The notes under the pieces: model-generated
Database searches by the model: none
Told to the model about the DNA's origin: nothing
The model's input: only the letters and a program-made list of their open reading frames with translations
Part shown: in pieces, positions 60,324-64,000 of the stretch
Position numbering within the stretch: position 1 is the first letter of the stretch
Layout of the letters: every line of letters begins with the position of its first letter
From: Cecembia lonarensis LW9
GTDB lineage: Bacteria > Bacteroidota > Bacteroidia > Cytophagales > Cyclobacteriaceae
DNA: 64,000 nt
Reading direction: 5' to 3'
Assembly (NCBI RefSeq): GCF_000298295.1
Contig: NZ_AMGM01000009.1
Coordinates: forward strand, 32,074-96,073
Translations under genes and position numbers: made by a program

Positions 60324-61046
60324 TTATTCACCCCTCAACCTATACCCCACTCCCCTTATGGATTCCAAATCCTTCTTTAGGATTGGAATTTTTTTCCTTA
60401 AACTAACTACCAAAACATCCACCGCCCTTTCGGTTACTCCATAATCTGAACCATAAATCAGGTCCATGATCTTTCCCCTACTTAAAACTATTCCTTTTTG
60501 CTGTAAGAATAATTCCAGCAGTTTAAATTCGGTAAGGGTCATCTGTACTTCTTGTTGATCAATTCTCAATTGATATTTCTGTCTATCCAACAAAATATTC
60601 TTATAAGAAATCAAATTGGCCTTTTCTGTTTTACTTCCATGCCTTTCAAGAAAAAAATTATCTGTAGGAACCTTGTTTTTAGCCACCATTTTTTTTGCCC
60701 GGACCATCAACTCCCTTACCCGAACAGGTTTCACCATATAATCATCTGCACCCACTTCCAAGGCAGTGACTACATCAATCTCAAGATTCCTATTTGAAAG
60801 CATGATAAATGGTATTTTTTCCAAATCATCATTTTTTTTCAGGAGTCTACAAAGTTCAAGCCCATCCATATCATCCAATAGCCAATCACAAATAACCAAG
60901 TCGGCCTTTTCTTTCTTCAAATGAATTAGTGCTTCCTCCCCTGCTTGGAACACTTCAACTTTTGCTTTTTCTTTTTCAAAATTGGACTTCAAAAGTTTCA
61001 GGTTTTCTTGTTGATCATCTATGATGACTACTTTAAAATACTTCAT
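60324..61046 (-). CDS. OmpR-family response regulator
   Basis: A 240-residue two-component regulator. Receiver: acidic pocket VIIDDQQ, phosphoacceptor D54 in LVICDWLLDDMDGL, conserved Lys in DDYMVKPVRV. The C-terminal winged helix (about 140-240) has EVQMTLTEFKLLELFLQQKGIVLSRGKIMDLIYG and TERAVDVLVVSLRKKI, ending SIRGVGYRLRGE. No histidine kinase is adjacent, so it is an orphan in this window. It diverges from the SusC gene and could regulate it; that is a guess from position. Confidence 0.92.
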   Translation of the reverse strand: MKYFKVVIIDDQQENLKLLKSNFEKEKAKVEVFQAGEEALIHLKKEKADLVICDWLLDDMDGLELCRLLKKNDDLEKIPFIMLSNRNLEIDVVTALEVGADDYMVKPVRVRELMVRAKKMVAKNKVPTDNFFLERHGSKTEKANLISYKNILLDRQKYQLRIDQQEVQMTLTEFKLLELFLQQKGIVLSRGKIMDLIYGSDYGVTERAVDVLVVSLRKKIPILKKDLESIRGVGYRLRGE

Positions 61047-61459
61047 AGGTTGTTGATGAGAGATTGTTTAGACTTATGAATTGATGCATTCAATAATCCC
61101 CTATAAAAGTACTTCGCCTATGTTAATTGAATTTGTAAGTAAGATTAGAAAATGATTAAGGTTTGATAAGCATTTTAGACAAAACCAAACATTCCTAACT
61201 CAGGGTATATTGTTTGGGTTAAATAAAATATGAATTCTTACTATTTTAATAAGGCCTGATTTCAAAGCTGTTTTTTTCCGTATTTCTAGATGTCAGCATT
61301 CGAATTGGTAATAGGTGAACCCAAAATCTTAAGGCAAAAAACTTTTAGATTAAAATCAACTCATTTTAATAACATTGGATTAAAGAAGGATTAAAGAAAC
61401 TGTAACACACCATTCATCAATCCTAACATTTCTCCAACCTAATCTTAATAATTGGAAAA
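61047..61459. other. Divergent intergenic region before the SusC-like gene
   Basis: The 447-base AT-rich gap between the response regulator and the SusC-like gene contains only the promoter-like box listed at 61460-61467. I see no RNA, repeat or small gene that can be supported. Confidence 0.4.
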
Positions 61460-61467
61460 TAGGTTTG
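61460..61467 (+). promoter_or_regulatory. Candidate promoter of the SusC-like gene
   Basis: TAGGTTTG fits the -7 consensus TAnnTTTG, 26 bases before the ATG at 61494. No -33 TTTG at the normal spacing; a regulator may assist. Confidence 0.45.
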
Positions 61468-61493
61468 TGCATCGTTTAAAAAACACAAACCAA

Positions 61494-64000
61494 ATGAAAC
61501 ACATCAACCACCTGCTGCTGACAGTCATTCTACTGTTTCTGTTCAGCTTTGCAACAGTTGCGCAAGAAAGTATCGTGCGCGGAAAGATTACGGATGAAGG
61601 AGGAGAAACCCTTATTGGAGTTAGTCTTATCATTAAGGGAACCTCTATTGGAACCATTACGGATATCGATGGTAATTATTCCATCCCAGTTCCAGGCACT
61701 ATCAATGAGCCTATCTTGGTAGTTTCCTACATTGGGTTTGAAACAAGAGAAATAGCGATCAATAACCGATCCACGATTGATGTTTCTCTTAAAGAATCCA
61801 TACAAGGACTTTCTGAGGTAGTCATTACGGCTTTTGGGGTCAGCAAAGAAAAGGCAAGCTTGGGCTACTCTACCCAAACCATTTCAGGCGACCGCTTGAT
61901 CAAAGCAAGGGAGCCAAGCCCAATGAATGCTTTAGCTGGTAGAGTAGCTGGATTGACGATTGGGCCTTCCACTGAAATGTTGGCTGCACCAAACATCTTA
62001 TTGAGAGGTAATTCTGACATTCTATTTGTAGTGGACGGCGTACCCATCAATACCGATACTTGGAATATCAATCCAGATGATATTGAAAGCATTACTGTCT
62101 TGAAAGGTCCTAATGCTGCAGCACTTTATGGCTTTAGGGGACAAAATGGAGCGATACAAATTACAACAAAAAGAGGCAGTGGGAAAGAGAGGGGATATTC
62201 TTTGACGTTGAACTCTTCCACTCAACTACAATCTGGATTCCTTACCAGACCAAGGACACAGATAGAATATGGGCTAGGTAATTCTTTCAGGTATGCTTTC
62301 GGAAATGATCCTTTTGACAGAGATGGAAGTTTCAGAAGAGCACCGCTTTGGGGACCAAGGTTTGAGGGTCAACCCATTCCTCAATGGGACAGCCCAGTGG
62401 ATCCAGAAACAGGTATCAGACAGGGAACCCCATGGTTGGCAAAAGGAATCAACAACTTTGAAGAATTTACCAGAGCAGGGATCTTAACTTCGAATAATGT
62501 GGCCTTGGGTTTCAATGACGAAAGATCAGATTTCAGGTTGTCTTATACCAATGGCTTTCAAACTTCCATTTGGCCAAATACGCAGTTGACAACGAATAAC
62601 CTCAACATGTCCGCTGGCTACAATTTCACGGATAAATTAAGATTGGAAGGCAATGTCAACGTCAATCTTCAAAATGCACCGAATATCCCTGAAGTGATGT
62701 ATGGGCCAAACTCCTACATGTACACCTTCGCGGCATATGGTAGCGCCCATTTTGACATCAATGACCTTAGGGATTACTGGGCACCTCCTGGAATTGAAGG
62801 TATTCAGCAAGTAAACAGGGAATACGGAAGGACCAATAACCCATGGTTCATGGCTTATGAGTGGTTAAGAGAACACCAAAAAACAGACACCTATGGATTC
62901 TTAGCCCTTTCTTATCAGGCCAATAAGGACCTCAGGTTCCAATTGAGATCAAACATGACCAACTGGTCAGCTTTGAGAACTGAAAAATTGCCTTATTCTG
63001 CTGAGCATTATTCCGTTCCTGATAGGGCAGGAAACTATACAGAGGACAGAAGATCACTATTGGAATATAAGACGGATTTATTGATCACTTATGATAAGAA
63101 AGTCGGTGATTTTGAATTTGATGTGCTGGTAGGTGGTAATGTTAGAAATTTCAGCTACAACTCCAGTTTTATCAGCACCAATAACCTGATTGTACCCGGA
63201 ATATATTCTTTTTCCAACTCCGAAAACCCATTGGTTGGGTATTCCTTTAGATCCAACATGGTCGTTTTGGCTGCTTACTCGAGTGTGGACGTCAGCTACA
63301 AGAACTTTGTCACTTTGAACCTTACTGGCCATTGGGATAAATTGTCCACTTTACCTGTGGGAGACCAGGCCTATTTCTATCCATCTGCCTCCTTAAGTAC
63401 TGTAATCTCTGATTATATCACCATGCCAAGAGCAATTTCCTTCTTAAAAGTGAGGGGTTCTTATGCACAGGTACAAGGAGGTTTGGTAAGTCCATTTGTA
63501 GGACCAGCCAATATCGCCTTAGGTTTTGGTGGACAGTGGTTTGACAATGATTGGTTTACTACTTATGATGGACCTACCTACGCCAACCAAAACACTTATT
63601 CCATTTCATTGCCTTATAACAACAGACCGGGTGCATCCTTTACCTCCACTTTGGCCAATAGTGCACTTCAGCCATTCACAGTAACTGCTTATGAAACTGG
63701 TTTGGATGTGTTTTTCATGGACAACAGATTGGGACTAGACCTTACCTATTTTTCTACAGTAAATGGTCCACAAATCTTCACCAGAGACATGGCACCTTCC
63801 ACCGGTTTTGACCGAAGAAATGTCAATGATATTATTACTGTGAAAAATGGTTGGGAGGCTGCTTTGACAGGTATTCCTATATTAAAAAGCAATTTAAAAT
63901 GGGAAATTGCAGCTAATATCTCAGGATTTGTAGAAAGATTGAGGGACATCGAAGATCCATCCGGTACCATCATAGCTAATGGGGGCATCCTTCGGGTGGG
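61494..64000 (+). CDS. SusC/RagA-type TonB-dependent outer-membrane receptor, 3' truncated by window edge
   Basis: The frame is open from ATG 61494 to the window end (835 codons visible). It has a signal peptide (cleaved near TVAQ), then a carboxypeptidase-regulatory-like domain (VRGKITDEGGETLIGVSLIIKGTSIGTITDIDGNYSI), a variant TonB box region (SEVVITAFGVSKEKASLGYS), the plug domain with LFVVDGVPINTD and VLKGPNAAALYGFRGQNGAIQITTKRG, and barrel strands. SusC proteins import glycans or peptides with a SusD lipoprotein, whose gene is normally just downstream and is outside the window. The substrate is not predictable. Confidence 0.95.
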   Translation, partial: MKHINHLLLTVILLFLFSFATVAQESIVRGKITDEGGETLIGVSLIIKGTSIGTITDIDGNYSIPVPGTINEPILVVSYIGFETREIAINNRSTIDVSLKESIQGLSEVVITAFGVSKEKASLGYSTQTISGDRLIKAREPSPMNALAGRVAGLTIGPSTEMLAAPNILLRGNSDILFVVDGVPINTDTWNINPDDIESITVLKGPNAAALYGFRGQNGAIQITTKRGSGKERGYSLTLNSSTQLQSGFLTRPRTQIEYGLGNSFRYAFGNDPFDRDGSFRRAPLWGPRFEGQPIPQWDSPVDPETGIRQGTPWLAKGINNFEEFTRAGILTSNNVALGFNDERSDFRLSYTNGFQTSIWPNTQLTTNNLNMSAGYNFTDKLRLEGNVNVNLQNAPNIPEVMYGPNSYMYTFAAYGSAHFDINDLRDYWAPPGIEGIQQVNREYGRTNNPWFMAYEWLREHQKTDTYGFLALSYQANKDLRFQLRSNMTNWSALRTEKLPYSAEHYSVPDRAGNYTEDRRSLLEYKTDLLITYDKKVGDFEFDVLVGGNVRNFSYNSSFISTNNLIVPGIYSFSNSENPLVGYSFRSNMVVLAAYSSVDVSYKNFVTLNLTGHWDKLSTLPVGDQAYFYPSASLSTVISDYITMPRAISFLKVRGSYAQVQGGLVSPFVGPANIALGFGGQWFDNDWFTTYDGPTYANQNTYSISLPYNNRPGASFTSTLANSALQPFTVTAYETGLDVFFMDNRLGLDLTYFSTVNGPQIFTRDMAPSTGFDRRNVNDIITVKNGWEAALTGIPILKSNLKWEIAANISGFVERLRDIEDPSGTIIANGGILRV

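Noticed and set aside
61494..64000. Assigning a substrate to the SusC-like receptor
   Set aside because: The partner SusD and downstream enzymes lie outside the window and sequence alone does not tell the ligand.

Overview
This window looks like chromosomal DNA of a member of the Bacteroidetes (Bacteroidota), probably the Cyclobacteriaceae/Cytophagales (Algoriphagus or Belliella type). The evidence is an AT-rich genome, a SusC/RagA-type TonB receptor, many small outer-membrane barrel proteins, candidate promoters of the Bacteroidetes TAnnTTTG type, few Shine-Dalgarno sequences, and the gene order DUF177-rpmF-fabH-efp-accB-accC. The family-level placement is inference. No phage, plasmid, insertion sequence, rRNA, tRNA or CRISPR array was recognised. 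Most of the window is housekeeping DNA with a few accessory islands.

Layout: 1-1730 holds the end of cinA and a 2-oxoacid dehydrogenase E2 gene. 1741-9210 is a minus-strand run: hisH, hisA, hisF, hisIE, an OsmC protein, a small protein, then a Cache-type lipoprotein overlapping a large hybrid histidine kinase. 9284-18128 is aromatic amino acid metabolism, also on the minus strand: trpE-G-D-C-F-B-A, a DAHP synthase, and phenylalanine hydroxylase. In front of trpE is a complete transcription-attenuation region: promoter, a 21-codon leader peptide with three Trp codons in a row, and an intrinsic terminator. 18342-29652 holds a small acidic protein, a polysaccharide deacetylase-like protein, the three-gene proton-translocating transhydrogenase, a DUF5723-like protein, proC, and the DUF177-rpmF-fabH-efp-accB-accC fatty-acid/translation block. 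A roughly 230-bp palindrome-rich repeat with terminal inverted repeats splits that block after rpmF.

29862-36519 is an accessory operon: a PSD1 (DUF1549/DUF1553) cytochrome lipoprotein, a Tat-exported DUF1501 protein, a membrane cytochrome with C-terminal repeat and carbohydrate-binding-like domains, and a SIS-domain protein. This is the least understood multi-gene system here. 36521-47431 is mixed: dehydrogenases, an oligopeptidase, Tex, a tandem pair of outer-membrane barrels, a TlpA-like thioredoxin and one frameshifted barrel gene. 47534-52361 is a compact operon of a GH95 fucosidase, a flavin amine oxidase and a membrane-anchored nitrilase-family enzyme. 53082-60310 holds fumarylacetoacetase, valS, a HEPN-like/MNT pair, a metallopeptidase-like lipoprotein and a DUF2975/HTH pair. 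The window ends with an OmpR-type response regulator and, divergent from it, a SusC-like receptor that runs off the right edge.

Phenylalanine hydroxylase and fumarylacetoacetase are the first and last steps of phenylalanine/tyrosine breakdown. Together with the trp operon and DAHP synthase they show that the cell both makes and degrades aromatic amino acids.
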